Of a DNA stretch of 64,000 nt, positions 16,938 to 25,897 are shown one piece after another. Under the pieces are notes generated by a model, which ran no database searches, had not been told where the DNA came from, and saw only the letters and a list, made by a program, of their open reading frames with translations. The stretch lies in the NCBI GenBank assembly GCA_031254035.1, contig JAIRVF010000153.1:1-64000 (forward strand). The letters are read 5' to 3'. This DNA is from Paenibacillus sp. Lineage in GTDB: Bacteria; Bacillota; Bacilli; Paenibacillales; Paenibacillaceae. The position numbers and the translations under genes are program-made. The first letter of the stretch is position 1. Each line of letters starts with the position of its first letter.

Positions 16938-16954
16938 TTTTCAATAAAATATCC

Positions 16955-16997
16955 CCCGGCTGCCTTCATCCATACAATCATTAGTTCAACTTATATA
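16955..16997. repeat. Solo right end of the MITE-like element
   Basis: CCCGGCTGCCTTCATCCAT, a short spacer, then GTTCAACTTATAT, matching the right end at 13302-13344. An AATTTCTGTATTGAG relic of another repeat follows at about 17009-17023. Confidence 0.65.
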
Positions 16998-17106
16998 GTA
17001 ATTATGAATTTCTGTATTGAGTCTGCTTGGATGTTATCTTTTTCCGATAAAAAGGCAACCCTGTGAAAAGAAACCGAAAACATCTACAGGAGGAAGAATA
17101 ACCACA

Positions 17107-17646
17107 ATGAAAAAACAAGCTATCTGCCTGAGCGTTCTCAGCACACTAATATTCGGGGCTGCACCAATGAGTCCGGCTGCATGGGCAAAGTCGGAGGAAC
17201 TGCAAATTAAAACGACGATCATCGATACCAAGGGGGTAGAGGTAGGAACGGCGGTTTTGACGCAAAAAGCAGACGTTGTTCATATCCATGTTGAAGCGAA
17301 AAGCCTCCCTCCAGGAGAACATGGGATCCATTTCCATGAAAATGGAAAATGTGATCCGCCGGACTTTATGACTTCCGGGGCCCATCTAAATCCGGAGAGC
17401 AAGGAACATGGATTCAAAAATCCCAAAGGTTTTCATGCGGGTGACCTGCTTAACTTGGTGGTCAAAGCCGATGGAACTGTGAATCAGGATCTGGAAAGCA
17501 AAACGGTTACGCTTAAGAAGGATCTCCCCAATTCTTTGTTGAAGTCGGGTGGAACTTCGCTGATGATTCACGAAAAAGCTGATGACTACGTAACCGACCC
17601 AACTGGAAATTCTGGTGCACGTATCGCCTGTTCGGTCATTCGTTAA
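17107..17646 (+). CDS. Cu/Zn-type superoxide dismutase family protein, secreted
   Basis: About 179 residues. Signal peptide (KKQAICLSVLSTLIFGAAPM...AWA-KS) without a lipobox Cys, so secreted rather than a lipoprotein, unlike B. subtilis YojM. The SodC fold follows: GEHGIHFHENGKCDPPDF with copper-ligand His residues and the disulfide Cys, then SGAHLNPESKEHGFKN and the closing GNSGARIACSVI. GDLLN is seen where GDLPN is usual. Some Bacillales relatives lack full metal sites and are weakly active, so activity is uncertain. The true start is ATG 17107 with AGGAGGAAG upstream. It has its own terminator. Confidence 0.88.
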   Translation: MKKQAICLSVLSTLIFGAAPMSPAAWAKSEELQIKTTIIDTKGVEVGTAVLTQKADVVHIHVEAKSLPPGEHGIHFHENGKCDPPDFMTSGAHLNPESKEHGFKNPKGFHAGDLLNLVVKADGTVNQDLESKTVTLKKDLPNSLLKSGGTSLMIHEKADDYVTDPTGNSGARIACSVIR

Positions 17647-17666
17647 ATATTTCAATATGGTTTCAT

Positions 17667-17706
17667 AAAAAAAGCAGCTAAAACCTTGGTTTTGGCCGCT
17701 TTTTTG
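17667..17706 (+). terminator. Terminator of the Cu/Zn SOD gene
   Basis: AGCAGCTAAAACC/GGTTTTGGCCGCT stem, then T run. Confidence 0.85.
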
Positions 17707-17742
17707 CATCTTTTTTAGTTCTCCGAATTCCAGCGCATACGC

Positions 17743-17781
17743 AAAAATCCGCCCAGCAACGACGCTGCAGCGGATTTTCCC
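17743..17781 (-). terminator. Terminator of the minus-strand MFS unit
   Basis: On the minus strand GAAAATCCGC pairs with GCGGATTTTT across about 17 bases. Confidence 0.7.
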
Positions 17782-17794
17782 TTTATCCTGTAAA

Positions 17795-17971
17795 TTATTC
17801 TTTATCCGTATCGATAAATGCGGCCGGCTTGGCGACCCATTCATCAGCTTCCGGCTCAATATCGACACCTTGCTCCATTTTCGCTTTTTCTTGCAAAGAA
17901 TCTCCTGCAGAGTCCAATTTATTCCGGAGTTTTGCTTCATCTTGTGTATGATCTTGATTACTGCTTGTCAT
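17795..17971 (-). CDS. Small acidic hypothetical protein
   Basis: 58 residues, hydrophilic and rich in Asp, Glu, Gln and Lys (SSNQDHTQDEAKLRNKLDSA, then MEQGVDIEPEADEWVAKPAA), with no membrane segment or signal. A good GAGGAGG precedes the ATG at 17971, which supports a real gene. Possibly a small soluble protein with a short helix, of a type often seen in spore-formers. It is followed by a minus-strand terminator. Function unknown. Confidence 0.65.
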   Translation of the reverse strand: MTSSNQDHTQDEAKLRNKLDSAGDSLQEKAKMEQGVDIEPEADEWVAKPAAFIDTDKE

Positions 17972-17995
17972 TGCTCGTTCCTCCTCTATGTGCAT

Positions 17996-18256
17996 TTACG
18001 CATTGTGATTGATATTGATCATTCGAATGTTTTTATTATTTTCAGAAAATGTAATATTATGCAAGCCTAAAAGAATCGTGCTCCAATCAACAACTTGCAT
18101 TTGAACCTCGTGCAGCTTATCTCTAAGTTCCATTCCCATCATGAAGTTTCGCCGCGTCATATGAAAAAAGTTCAAAAGTGCATCTTTTTCCTGCTCATTC
18201 ATCGCTCCACATGGAAAAGGTTGCAAATCTGCAGAGGCGTAAAAAGTTAGTTTCAT
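17996..18256 (-). CDS. Small hypothetical protein coupled to the MFS gene
   Basis: 86 residues: FYASADLQPFPCGAMNEQEK, then a helical region DALLNFFHMTRRNFMMGMELRDKLHEVQMQV. Its ATG overlaps the MFS stop (ATGA), suggesting translational coupling, but no strong ribosome site is visible. Family not recognised. It could be a real accessory protein or a chance frame. Confidence 0.45.
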   Translation of the reverse strand: MKLTFYASADLQPFPCGAMNEQEKDALLNFFHMTRRNFMMGMELRDKLHEVQMQVVDWSTILLGLHNITFSENNKNIRMININHNA

Positions 18257-19485
18257 TCCGGATGGATTCGAAACAGCTGAATATAAAGCAGTACACTAAT
18301 GAATGAAAAAACGAGAATAATACTGAATACCCCCATAGGTGGCAACCAACCGGAGAGGAAAACCGTTACCGGTGCCAAAAACCTTCCGACCGTATACTGT
18401 AAATTGTCGGCACCCATATATTGCCCTCGGGCATGCTCTGGCGCATAACGGCTAATGAAGCTTTGCGTCACCGGAGACCGCACAATTTCCCCAAAAGTAA
18501 AGATAATGGTAACGAAAAACAAATACCATATGTTTGTGTTCAGTCCTAAGGCGAATGTGCCTACACCCGCAAGCAGCGTGGACAAAATAAAAACATTCCG
18601 TTCTTTCCAATTCCGGAACCATTTCGTAACCGGCAGAATAAATAGGACGAAAAGCAATCCGTTCAATCCCAATAAGAAACCAAAGATATCTTTGCCGGAT
18701 AGAACCAAGGCATGATCATGCCAATTGAAAAGCGTCTGGGCGGGGACATAATTGGTCACATAAACCGCGAAATAAAGATCCAGCTGCATGATGGTGACAA
18801 GCGCAAAGATACCTGCCAATATATAAACCAGAAACACCTTATCACGGAAAATAATGCCGTATCCTTTCCATTGTTCTTTGAACATGTGGCGAATCGAAAC
18901 CGAATGCTCCTCATGTTTTTCCGATTGCGGCAATGTTTCATGAACGATGAAATATATTGCGATAAAATAAAGCAGCAGCACAAACGCGCAGGACCATAGC
19001 AGCTCATGCCGGTAATGAAAGAAGAAAACGGCTCCCAAGGCAGGACCTAGCACCGCGCCGATGTTGTTGGCTGTCGTAAAGGTGGCGAACACCTGGCGAC
19101 GCTCTTGTGCCGGAACCAGATCGGCAATCATGGCGGAGCTGGCAGGCCTAAAAATGGCTCCTCCTAGTCCGATGCCGATAAATGCTGCATAATCCATCCA
19201 ACGTGAAGGAGACAGGGCAAACATGGCAAACATGACTGTTTGGATCGAGGCTCCAAACAGCATGACGGGACGGCGTCCTAGACGGTCTGCCAAAGCTCCT
19301 CCGACCAGACTGCCAATAATGCTGAAAATCGGCGGAGCTGTCATTAAAATACCGGCAATTTGGTTGCCGAATGATGATCCGAAATAAACGGTTATAAAAG
19401 GGAAGTACATCCAAAATAGCATATTGAACAGCGCTTCACCAATTAACCGGACTTTTAAATTAATATCCCATAAACGTAATTTCAC
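18253..19485 (-). CDS. MFS transporter, multidrug-efflux-like (MdtG/YttB type)
   Basis: 410 residues with twelve membrane segments. The loop motif after TM2 is GGALADRLGRRPVMLFG; TM5 has the antiporter-type NNIGAVLGPALGAVFF; the central loop is charged (HETLPQSEKHEEHSVSIRHM). This pattern fits DHA1 drug exporters. GTG start at 19485 with GGAAGAGGG upstream. The substrate cannot be deduced. It is divergent from cysJI, with a 388-base gap holding a palindrome and a terminator. Confidence 0.88.
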   Translation of the reverse strand: MKLRLWDINLKVRLIGEALFNMLFWMYFPFITVYFGSSFGNQIAGILMTAPPIFSIIGSLVGGALADRLGRRPVMLFGASIQTVMFAMFALSPSRWMDYAAFIGIGLGGAIFRPASSAMIADLVPAQERRQVFATFTTANNIGAVLGPALGAVFFFHYRHELLWSCAFVLLLYFIAIYFIVHETLPQSEKHEEHSVSIRHMFKEQWKGYGIIFRDKVFLVYILAGIFALVTIMQLDLYFAVYVTNYVPAQTLFNWHDHALVLSGKDIFGFLLGLNGLLFVLFILPVTKWFRNWKERNVFILSTLLAGVGTFALGLNTNIWYLFFVTIIFTFGEIVRSPVTQSFISRYAPEHARGQYMGADNLQYTVGRFLAPVTVFLSGWLPPMGVFSIILVFSFISVLLYIQLFRIHPE

Positions 19486-19597
19486 AACATTCCCTCTTCC
19501 TTTAGATGCATTACAATGTTACGAACCGTACAGCTGCACAACGTTCCCCGGCCGGGTATTTCAAACTTTAGAACACTTTTCCGGTAAAATATAGACT

Positions 19598-19623
19598 TAT
19601 AATAATCATTAGTTTATACTAAT
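19598..19623 (+). promoter_or_regulatory. Candidate -10 box with overlapping palindromic operator upstream of cysJI
   Basis: TATAAT (19598-19603) is followed immediately by the palindrome ATTAGT-TTAT-ACTAAT (19608-19623). The position over the start of transcription would suit a repressor, for example a CymR-type cysteine regulator, but the regulator is not identified. The -35 is weak. Confidence 0.4.
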
Positions 19624-19694
19624 AATATGGAAGTCGAATACAGATCGATTTAGTTTCGATGTTCCACAAAACGAACATTTGTTCTGAATAGTAC

Positions 19695-19721
19695 AGCCGC
19701 TCCTCCGGGGGCGGCTTTTTT
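19695..19721 (+). terminator. Terminator-like hairpin in the cysJI leader
   Basis: AGCCGCTCC and GGGGCGGCT pair, followed by TTTTTT. There is no gene in the 90 bases before it on this strand, so it may end a short leader RNA or act as an attenuator 150 bases before cysJ. Confidence 0.6.
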
Positions 19722-19873
19722 GTATGTTCCATTCCCCTGAATTTTTGGAAAAATACTGAAAGTTCGTCGTTGACCTCATGCTCATGCTGTGATAGATTCA
19801 AGAAAGTATAACAAGGTGGATGTACTTAGTCGGGATTAAAAGTAAAAAGCATGATGACGTGAGGTGGATAGGG

Positions 19874-21703
19874 TTGGAGCTTCAAGTATCAAACAGTCCT
19901 TTTAATCAAGAGCAGGCTGAATTGTTGAATCGTTTGCTTCCGACGCTCAGTGGAGTTCAAGCCAGCTGGCTCAGTGGTTATTTAACAGCACTGCACGCCC
20001 AGGCAGGGGGCGTAGTTATTTCGTCGCAGCCAAATACGGATGCACCAGAAGTTCAGCTAACTTCGGCATCCCGAGAGATCGCGATCCTTTTTGGTTCGCA
20101 GACAGGCAATTGCAGCGGGCTCGCCCGGAAACTATCCAAAAAGTTGACGGAGCAAGGTGCACAAGTCACGGTCTCATCTATGAGCGATTTTAAGCCAAAT
20201 AACCTCAAGAAGGTCGGCAATCTTCTGATTCTCGTGAGCACGCACGGAGAAGGGGAACCGCCCGACAATGCAATATCCTTTTATGAATTCCTGCATAGCA
20301 AGCGAGCCCCGCGTTTGGAAGGTTTGTCTTATTCCGTACTTGCGCTTGGCGACACGTCGTATGAATTTTATTGCCAAACGGGTAAGGATTTTGATCAACG
20401 CTTGGAAGAGTTGGGCGGCAAAAGGATTGTCTCGCGCGTAGATTGCGACGTGGACTTTGATGAACCGGCTGCCGAGTGGATGAACGATGTTTTGGAGGCA
20501 TTTCATGCTGAGCAATCTCCAAAAGCGTCAGATACCCCGGTTATTGGCGGCATAACGACAAACGAAACTGAATCCGAATATTCAAGAACGAATCCCTTTC
20601 ACGCCGAAATTTTGGAAAATATGAATCTCAACGGGCGCGGCTCCGATCGTGAAACCCGGCACATTGAAATATCGCTTGAAGGCTCCGGCCTTCAATATGA
20701 ACCGGGCGACAGCCTTGGAATTTATCCCGAGAACCACTCACAATTGGTGGATGGGCTAATCGGATTTATGGAATGGAGCCCGGAAGAAGCCGTTACCATC
20801 CATAAACAAGGGGATCAGTTGACACTGCGGGATGCGCTATTACGGCATTTTGAGATCACGGTATTGACCAAACCATTGCTGGCACAGGCTGCCGAGTTGT
20901 CTACCAGCGAGCGACTTCAGGAACTTATCGCACCCGGGCACGAGCAGGAGCTCAAAGGATATCTCGTAGAGAGGGATCTGCTTGATCTTGTCCAGGATTT
21001 TCAGCTGAAGGGAATAGCTGCTCAAAGTTTTGCCGGCATTCTCCGCAAGCTTCCGGCTCGGCTTTATTCTATCGCTAGTAGTTCGAAGGCCTATCCGGAT
21101 GAAGTTCATGTCACGGTCCGTGCAGTACGTTACGAGTCGTATGGACGGGATCGTTATGGCGTCTGCTCTGTGCAGCTTTCGGATAGATTGCAGTCAGGTG
21201 ACGCCTTGCCTGTGTATATACAGCATAATCCGAACTTTAAGCTTCCAGCGAACCCGAACACTCCCGTGATTATGATCGGACCGGGTACCGGTGTCGCACC
21301 GTTCCGCGCCTTTTTGAGTGAACGAGAAGAGAGCGGGGCTGAGGGGAAAACGTGGCTTTTTTACGGGGATCAACATTTCACCACGGATTTCCTGTATCAG
21401 ACTGAGTGGCAGCGTTGGCTTAAGGACGGGGTACTCACCCGCATGGACGTCGCGTTCTCGAGAGATACGGATAAGAAGGTATATGTACAGCATCGGATGC
21501 TTGAAAAGAAGCGGGATCTTTACGAGTGGCTGCAGGAAGGCGCCTGTGTTTATGTTTGCGGGGATGAGAAAAAAATGGCTCATGACGTTCATGCTACTCT
21601 CGCGGCTATTCTTGAACAGGAAGGCGGGTTGAGTCCGGAAGAAGCTGGGGAGTATTTGCTCCGGATGCAGCAGGAGAAACGTTATCAGCGGGATGTTTAT
21701 TAA
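19874..21703 (+). CDS. cysJ: Assimilatory sulfite reductase (NADPH) flavoprotein subunit
   Basis: Passes electrons from NADPH through FAD and FMN to CysI for reduction of sulfite to sulfide. About 609 residues. The flavodoxin domain starts with FGSQTGNCSGLARKL and has STHGEGEPPDNA and ALGDTSYEFYCQTGKDFD. The FAD domain has RLYSIASS and the NADPH domain GPGTGVAPFRAFL and YVCGDEKKM, ending in RYQRDVY. TTG start at 19874 is chosen because GAGGTGG lies 6 bases upstream and the protein then begins LELQVSNSPFNQEQ, as in relatives; ATG 19820 adds an unlikely 18-residue extension. cysI follows after 39 bases. Confidence 0.95.
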   Translation: MELQVSNSPFNQEQAELLNRLLPTLSGVQASWLSGYLTALHAQAGGVVISSQPNTDAPEVQLTSASREIAILFGSQTGNCSGLARKLSKKLTEQGAQVTVSSMSDFKPNNLKKVGNLLILVSTHGEGEPPDNAISFYEFLHSKRAPRLEGLSYSVLALGDTSYEFYCQTGKDFDQRLEELGGKRIVSRVDCDVDFDEPAAEWMNDVLEAFHAEQSPKASDTPVIGGITTNETESEYSRTNPFHAEILENMNLNGRGSDRETRHIEISLEGSGLQYEPGDSLGIYPENHSQLVDGLIGFMEWSPEEAVTIHKQGDQLTLRDALLRHFEITVLTKPLLAQAAELSTSERLQELIAPGHEQELKGYLVERDLLDLVQDFQLKGIAAQSFAGILRKLPARLYSIASSSKAYPDEVHVTVRAVRYESYGRDRYGVCSVQLSDRLQSGDALPVYIQHNPNFKLPANPNTPVIMIGPGTGVAPFRAFLSEREESGAEGKTWLFYGDQHFTTDFLYQTEWQRWLKDGVLTRMDVAFSRDTDKKVYVQHRMLEKKRDLYEWLQEGACVYVCGDEKKMAHDVHATLAAILEQEGGLSPEEAGEYLLRMQQEKRYQRDVY

Positions 21704-21742
21704 CCTGACGGAATCCTTAGATGGCGAGAGGAGAAGTGTGAA

Positions 21743-23467
21743 ATGTCCGAAAATAATCTGTTGTCGAAAAACAGCGCTCCACACAGTGACGTAGAGGATA
21801 TCAAACGCCGCAGCAATTACTTGCGTGGAAGTTTGAGTGAAACTTTAACAGATCCGATCACGGGCTCGATTCCTGAAGACGATAACCGGCTGATGAAACA
21901 TCACGGCAGCTATATGCAGGATGACCGCGATTTACGCAATGAGCGCCAGAAGCAGAAGCTTGAACCAGCCTATCAGTTTATGCTAAGAGTCCGCGCATCG
22001 GGAGGCGTAGTCACGCCGGAGCAGTGGCTCACGCTAGATCAGCTCGCACAGCAATACGCAAGTGGTTCCATACGTCTGACCACACGGCAATCCATACAAT
22101 TCCATGGCATACTCAAGTGGAACTTGAAAAATACGATCCGTGAAGTAAATGAGGCATTATTAACTACACTTGCCGCCTGCGGTGATGTGAACCGAAACGT
22201 GATGTGCAATCCGAATCCACATCAGTCGGAGATCCATTCAGAGGTGTACGATTGGGCTTGCCGCGTCAGCCTTCATTTAGATCCTAAGACCACGGCGTAT
22301 CACGAGATTTGGCTGGATGGGGAAAAGGTGATTTCCAGCGAAAATGAGACGTTAGAGCAGGAGCCGATTTATGGACGCGTTTATCTGCCGCGTAAATTTA
22401 AAATCGGCATCGCCGTTCCCCCCTCCAATGATGTGGATGTTTTTTCACAGGATCTCGGGTTTATTGCGATCATGGAAGATGGACGTTTGGCAGGTTTTAA
22501 CGTTGCCGTTGGCGGCGGCATGGGAATGACACATGGCGATCCGAAGACCTATCCGCAAATCTCCAAAGTGATCGGATTCTGCACACCGGAGCAAATGATC
22601 GATGTCGCTGAAAAAACCGTGACGATACAACGTGATTATGGAGACCGTGCTGTCCGTAAGCACGCCCGTTTTAAATACACGATCGACGACCGGGGAATCA
22701 GCTGGTTCACGGATGAGCTGACCGCACGCCTCGGTTGGAAGCTCGAGGAAGCTAGACCCTTCCAATTTGAGAGCAATGGGGACCGGTACGGCTGGGTAAA
22801 GGGAAGCAACGGCAAATGGCATTTTACTTTGTTCATTCAAAACGGACGCGTGAAGGATCAAGAGGAATATCAACTGATGACAGGACTTCGAGAGATCGCC
22901 AAGGTCCATAAGGGGGATTTCCGTTTAACGCCCAACCAAAACCTGATTATTGCCAATATAGGCACACAGAGCAAGAAGGAAATCGGTTCCTTAATTGGAC
23001 AATATTGCTTAATGGACGGCGCTCACTTTTCGTCATTAGGACGGAATTCAATGGCATGCGTCGCGCTACCAACCTGCGGCCTTGCTATGGCTGAGTCCGA
23101 GCGCTATTTGCCATCATTGCTGGATAAAATTGAAGGAATACTTGAAGAGGTAGGTCTCTGGGAAGAAGAGATCGTGATCCGCATGACCGGCTGTCCGAAC
23201 GGATGCGCCCGGCCGGCGCTGGCTGAGCTTGCGTTTATTGGCAAGGCCCCTGGAAAATACAACATGTATTTGGGCGGCGGCTTTGCTGGTAACCGACTAA
23301 ATAAACTGTACAAAGAAAACATCGGGGAAACGGAGATTCTCGATTCGCTCCGGCCGATTCTTGCACGTTACGCTGTTGAGCGGGAGGCAGGGGAGCCCTT
23401 TGGCGATTTCGCCATCCGAGCTGGGTATGTTCAGGAAGTTCGCGATGGGCAGGAGTTTCACGTGTAA
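21743..23467 (+). CDS. cysI: Assimilatory sulfite reductase hemoprotein subunit
   Basis: Siroheme and 4Fe-4S enzyme reducing sulfite to sulfide. 574 residues, normal. [15 protein letters not shown] is the conserved siroheme-binding stretch of the first half. The cluster cysteines appear in [13 protein letters not shown] and [18 protein letters not shown] site before ATG. It forms an operon with cysJ and is followed by a terminator. No other sulfate-assimilation genes are in the window, so sulfate activation must be encoded elsewhere. Confidence 0.96.
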   Translation: MSENNLLSKNSAPHSDVEDIKRRSNYLRGSLSETLTDPITGSIPEDDNRLMKHHGSYMQDDRDLRNERQKQKLEPAYQFMLRVRASGGVVTPEQWLTLDQLAQQYASGSIRLTTRQSIQFHGILKWNLKNTIREVNEALLTTLAACGDVNRNVMCNPNPHQSEIHSEVYDWACRVSLHLDPKTTAYHEIWLDGEKVISSENETLEQEPIYGRVYLPRKFKIGIAVPPSNDVDVFSQDLGFIAIMEDGRLAGFNVAVGGGMGMTHGDPKTYPQISKVIGFCTPEQMIDVAEKTVTIQRDYGDRAVRKHARFKYTIDDRGISWFTDELTARLGWKLEEARPFQFESNGDRYGWVKGSNGKWHFTLFIQNGRVKDQEEYQLMTGLREIAKVHKGDFRLTPNQNLIIANIGTQSKKEIGSLIGQYCLMDGAHFSSLGRNSMACVALPTCGLAMAESERYLPSLLDKIEGILEEVGLWEEEIVIRMTGCPNGCARPALAELAFIGKAPGKYNMYLGGGFAGNRLNKLYKENIGETEILDSLRPILARYAVEREAGEPFGDFAIRAGYVQEVRDGQEFHV

Positions 23468-23473
23468 TAAATC

Positions 23474-23518
23474 AAGGAGCCGTCCCAAAAGTCACTTGAC
23501 CCAGGGCGGCTCTTTTGT
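23474..23518 (+). terminator. Terminator of cysJI
   Basis: GAGCCGTCCC pairs with GGGCGGCTC across about 17 bases, then TTTTG. The CCGTCCCAAAAGTCA segment also resembles insertion-sequence ends, as at 9463. Confidence 0.65.
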
Positions 23519-23543
23519 CTGCTATAAGGACGCTGCGGAATTA

Positions 23544-23585
23544 GCGGCCACCTCGAATAATGTAAAGAACTAATTTGAGTATTAA
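23544..23585. repeat. Intergenic repeat, AAGAACTAATTT type, copy 1
   Basis: GCGGCCACCTCGAATAATGT followed by AAAGAACTAATTTGAGTATTAA. Close copies lie at 27564-27604 and 32350-32376. It sits just 3' of the shortened AraC gene. Confidence 0.65.
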
Positions 23586-23617
23586 CTATGATCAAACTCG
23601 AGGAGTTCAATTACATT

Positions 23618-24118
23618 TCAAAACGGGTCCGGAATGGGATGGGGGAATAAGCCGACAAAAATGATGCCGCGAAAATCATCGGGAGCTTTGATATGACAGC
23701 GAATTTGCTGCGGAACCGGCAAGTCCGTACCATGATCGTCCAACTGCAGCTCCCGGTCTTCATACTGCTTAACGAAACTGGACAGGGAAAGTGAGGCAGT
23801 GCCGAACTTGCGCGGTGATATACCAACGTTTTGTTTGAAGCGTGTATTGAAAGAACCTGCACTGCGGAAGCCAATCGATAAAAGGATTTTCATAAGCAAA
23901 GATGGTTCTTTAAGCAGCGCCGTTTTTCCCGCTTCGATCCGGAGGGCGGACAAAAAATGACGGGGCGAAATGCCCGTGGCACTCTTAAATATTCGTATAA
24001 AATGAAAAGAGCTGTAACCGACGTAAGAAGCAAGGAAATCGGAGGTAATCTCTTCATCCAGATGCTCTTTCATATAATGGATTGCCTTTTCCGCTGCGGC
24101 GATATGTTCTTTATTCAT
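23618..24118 (-). CDS. AraC family transcriptional regulator, possibly 3'-truncated
   Basis: 166 residues. The double HTH is at the N-terminus (about 5-105): EEITSDFLASYVGYSSFHFIRIFK, split here by helix order, then GISPRHFLSALRIEAGK, and LLMKILLSIGFRSAGSFNTRFKQ with GISPRKF. Then come about 60 residues of an effector domain (IRCHIKAPDDFRGIIFVGLFPHP) ending abruptly. Relatives I know with this layout continue for about another 100 residues, so the 3' end may be lost, next to a dispersed repeat. AAAGGAT precedes ATG 24118. Divergent from the VanW gene. Confidence 0.8.
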   Translation of the reverse strand: MNKEHIAAAEKAIHYMKEHLDEEITSDFLASYVGYSSFHFIRIFKSATGISPRHFLSALRIEAGKTALLKEPSLLMKILLSIGFRSAGSFNTRFKQNVGISPRKFGTASLSLSSFVKQYEDRELQLDDHGTDLPVPQQIRCHIKAPDDFRGIIFVGLFPHPIPDPF

Positions 24119-24266
24119 TGGGGTTTGGATCCTTTCACTTAGTCCTTGGATGCAGCACATCTTTCCATTTCCACTTGTATGTTATCATAAAACCAAGATC
24201 AATTTGAACGGGATGCGGGGACCTTTTGAAAGCTCCTTGTGTACATGTATCTATGAGGTTGGGGGG

Positions 24267-25109
24267 ATGAAAACAATAGGGAGCGTGGGAAACGTGGAAG
24301 CTATTCAAAAACCTGTGCACAGGTCCAAATGGAGACTCAGGCTTGGGACAGCGTACTACAGGGGAAAACGGTACATGGAGTGGATGTTCGGTACAGCACG
24401 ATTTGCGAAAACAAGAAAACATGAGCTTTTGCCTTACCAGATTTCTAAACATCGGACACCGATGCTCAGACAGCTGAAAGATGTGGACATGTGGCTGCAG
24501 CATAATAAAATCATCAATCTGAAAATAGCGATGAAACGGCTTCATGGCATTATGATCATGCCTGGAGAAACCTTTTCCTACTGGAGACTTATCGGCAAAC
24601 CTACCCGCAGAAAGGGATATGTCGACGGAATGGTGCTCTTCTATGGCGGCTTCAAGCCGGGCGTTGGCGGAGGGTTATGCCAGCTCTCTAATTTACTGTA
24701 CTGGATCACGCTGCATACTCCGCTTGAAGTGACTGAAAGACACCGTCACAGCTATGACGTTTTTCCTGACTCGAACCGGACACAGCCTTTTGGCAGCGGG
24801 GCGACATGCGCCTATAATTATCTGGATTTTCGAATCAAAAATAATACGAATGAGCCTTATCAGCTTTATCTCGATATGGAAGATGGCGATCTGACCGGAG
24901 AGTGGAGAACAACCCAGCCGCCGCTGCACAGTTATGAAATTTATGAAAAGGAACACCGCATTTCCCAGCATTATTGGGGCGGCTATGAGCGTTACAACAG
25001 CATTTACCGCAAGGTTTTTAATCAGGGTGGCGAGCTGATCGCGGATGAATTTATTACGGAGAATCGTGCACTAATGATGTATCAACCATTTTTAGAATCA
25101 GGAACTTGA
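24267..25109 (+). CDS. VanW family protein
   Basis: About 280 residues. The VanW domain (about 110-240) is clear: IMIMPGETFSYWRLIGKPTR, then GYVDGMVLFYGGFKPGVGGG with LCQLSNLLYWITLHTPLEVTERHRH, and FGSGATCAYNYLDFRIKN with the usual NNT. Despite the name, VanW proteins are found well beyond vancomycin-resistance clusters and their role is not settled; no other van genes are nearby. The start is ATG 24267 after GAGGTTGGGGGG; upstream in-frame codons are not supported. Confidence 0.9.
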   Translation: MKTIGSVGNVEAIQKPVHRSKWRLRLGTAYYRGKRYMEWMFGTARFAKTRKHELLPYQISKHRTPMLRQLKDVDMWLQHNKIINLKIAMKRLHGIMIMPGETFSYWRLIGKPTRRKGYVDGMVLFYGGFKPGVGGGLCQLSNLLYWITLHTPLEVTERHRHSYDVFPDSNRTQPFGSGATCAYNYLDFRIKNNTNEPYQLYLDMEDGDLTGEWRTTQPPLHSYEIYEKEHRISQHYWGGYERYNSIYRKVFNQGGELIADEFITENRALMMYQPFLESGT

Positions 25110-25244
25110 AGCGGCAGGATATCGGCCCGGGCAATTTGCAGCGGACATCCGCTCGGTTTTGCTTGACTCGGTTCGGTGGGGATTTTTACAGAGCAGATTC
25201 CTGTTCATGTGATTACGGCGCTGAAGTAATTTTAGGGATTGGAT

Positions 25245-25272
25245 TTGTTTACCCCTGGATGCTGAGTATAAT
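25245..25272 (+). promoter_or_regulatory. Promoter of csoR-like gene
   Basis: TTGTTT, a 16-base spacer, TATAAT. The spacer begins ACCCCTGG, which resembles one half of the CsoR-type operator rich in C/G runs, so autoregulation is possible but not shown. Confidence 0.55.
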
Positions 25273-25309
25273 AGTAGTAATAGTAGTAAAGAAAAAGGAG
25301 GCGAGTCGC

Positions 25310-25660
25310 TTGAATAAGGTACCGGATGTGATGGATCAGAATACGGAACCGGAGGCAGATGCCTGCTGTGGTGACCATTCGGAGCGAAAGAGCCATCATT
25401 CAGACAAGGTTAAAAATAGCTTGGTAAGTCGTCTGAACCGCATCGAAGGTCAAGTGCGGGGCATTAAAGGACTGATCGAGAAGGATACGTACTGTGATGA
25501 TGTGCTGAACCAGATTGCTTCCGTACAATCCGCTTTGAACGGTGTGGGGAAATTGCTGCTCGAGCATCATATGAAAGGCTGTGTGGTCCAGCGAATTCAG
25601 GAAGGCGATCAGGAAGTGCTCTCGGAATTGATGACTACGATGAACAAATTGATCAAGTAA
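25310..25660 (+). CDS. csoR: CsoR-type metal-sensing transcriptional repressor
   Basis: All-helical DUF156 repressor that releases DNA on binding Cu(I) (or a related ion). About 116 residues. The core LVSRLNRIEGQVRGIKGLIE is followed by the ligand set Cys in TYCDDVLNQ, then His and Cys in LEHHMKGC, matching the Cys-His-Cys pattern of copper sensors. An N-terminal extension holds CCGDHSERKSHH, a possible extra metal site. TTG start (25310), 8 bases after AAAGGAGG (25294-25301), is preferred. No copper ATPase or copZ follows here, so its target lies elsewhere or it only regulates itself. Confidence 0.88.
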   Translation: MNKVPDVMDQNTEPEADACCGDHSERKSHHSDKVKNSLVSRLNRIEGQVRGIKGLIEKDTYCDDVLNQIASVQSALNGVGKLLLEHHMKGCVVQRIQEGDQEVLSELMTTMNKLIK

Positions 25661-25671
25661 TACAGTAAAGC

Positions 25672-25697
25672 TGAAGCTGCCCATGGGTGGCTTTTTT
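25672..25697 (+). terminator. Terminator of csoR-like gene
   Basis: AGCTGCCCATGGGTGGCT hairpin followed by T run. Confidence 0.7.
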
Positions 25698-25897
25698 ATA
25701 TGCTGCCTCAAGTCATCTAAGAAGGCTGACGCACCCAGTTCGTCTTTAGTTCGATGGCAGTCGGCTGTTTTTAGTCATATGGAGATCAATAGGGAAAACC
25801 GCTTCCTTTTTCATATTGAAAACTTTTTTAGACCCGACCGGGTAACCTCATACATGTTAAAATAAAGAAAATATACTTTAAAGAAAGCGGTGGAAAC

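Noticed and set aside
19619-19801. 60-residue minus-strand frame upstream of cysJI
   Set aside because: It overlaps the leader terminator, has no ribosome site and unusual composition.
24267-25109. Vancomycin-resistance cluster, because of VanW
   Set aside because: No vanHAX, vanRS or vanY genes are nearby; VanW-domain proteins are widespread.
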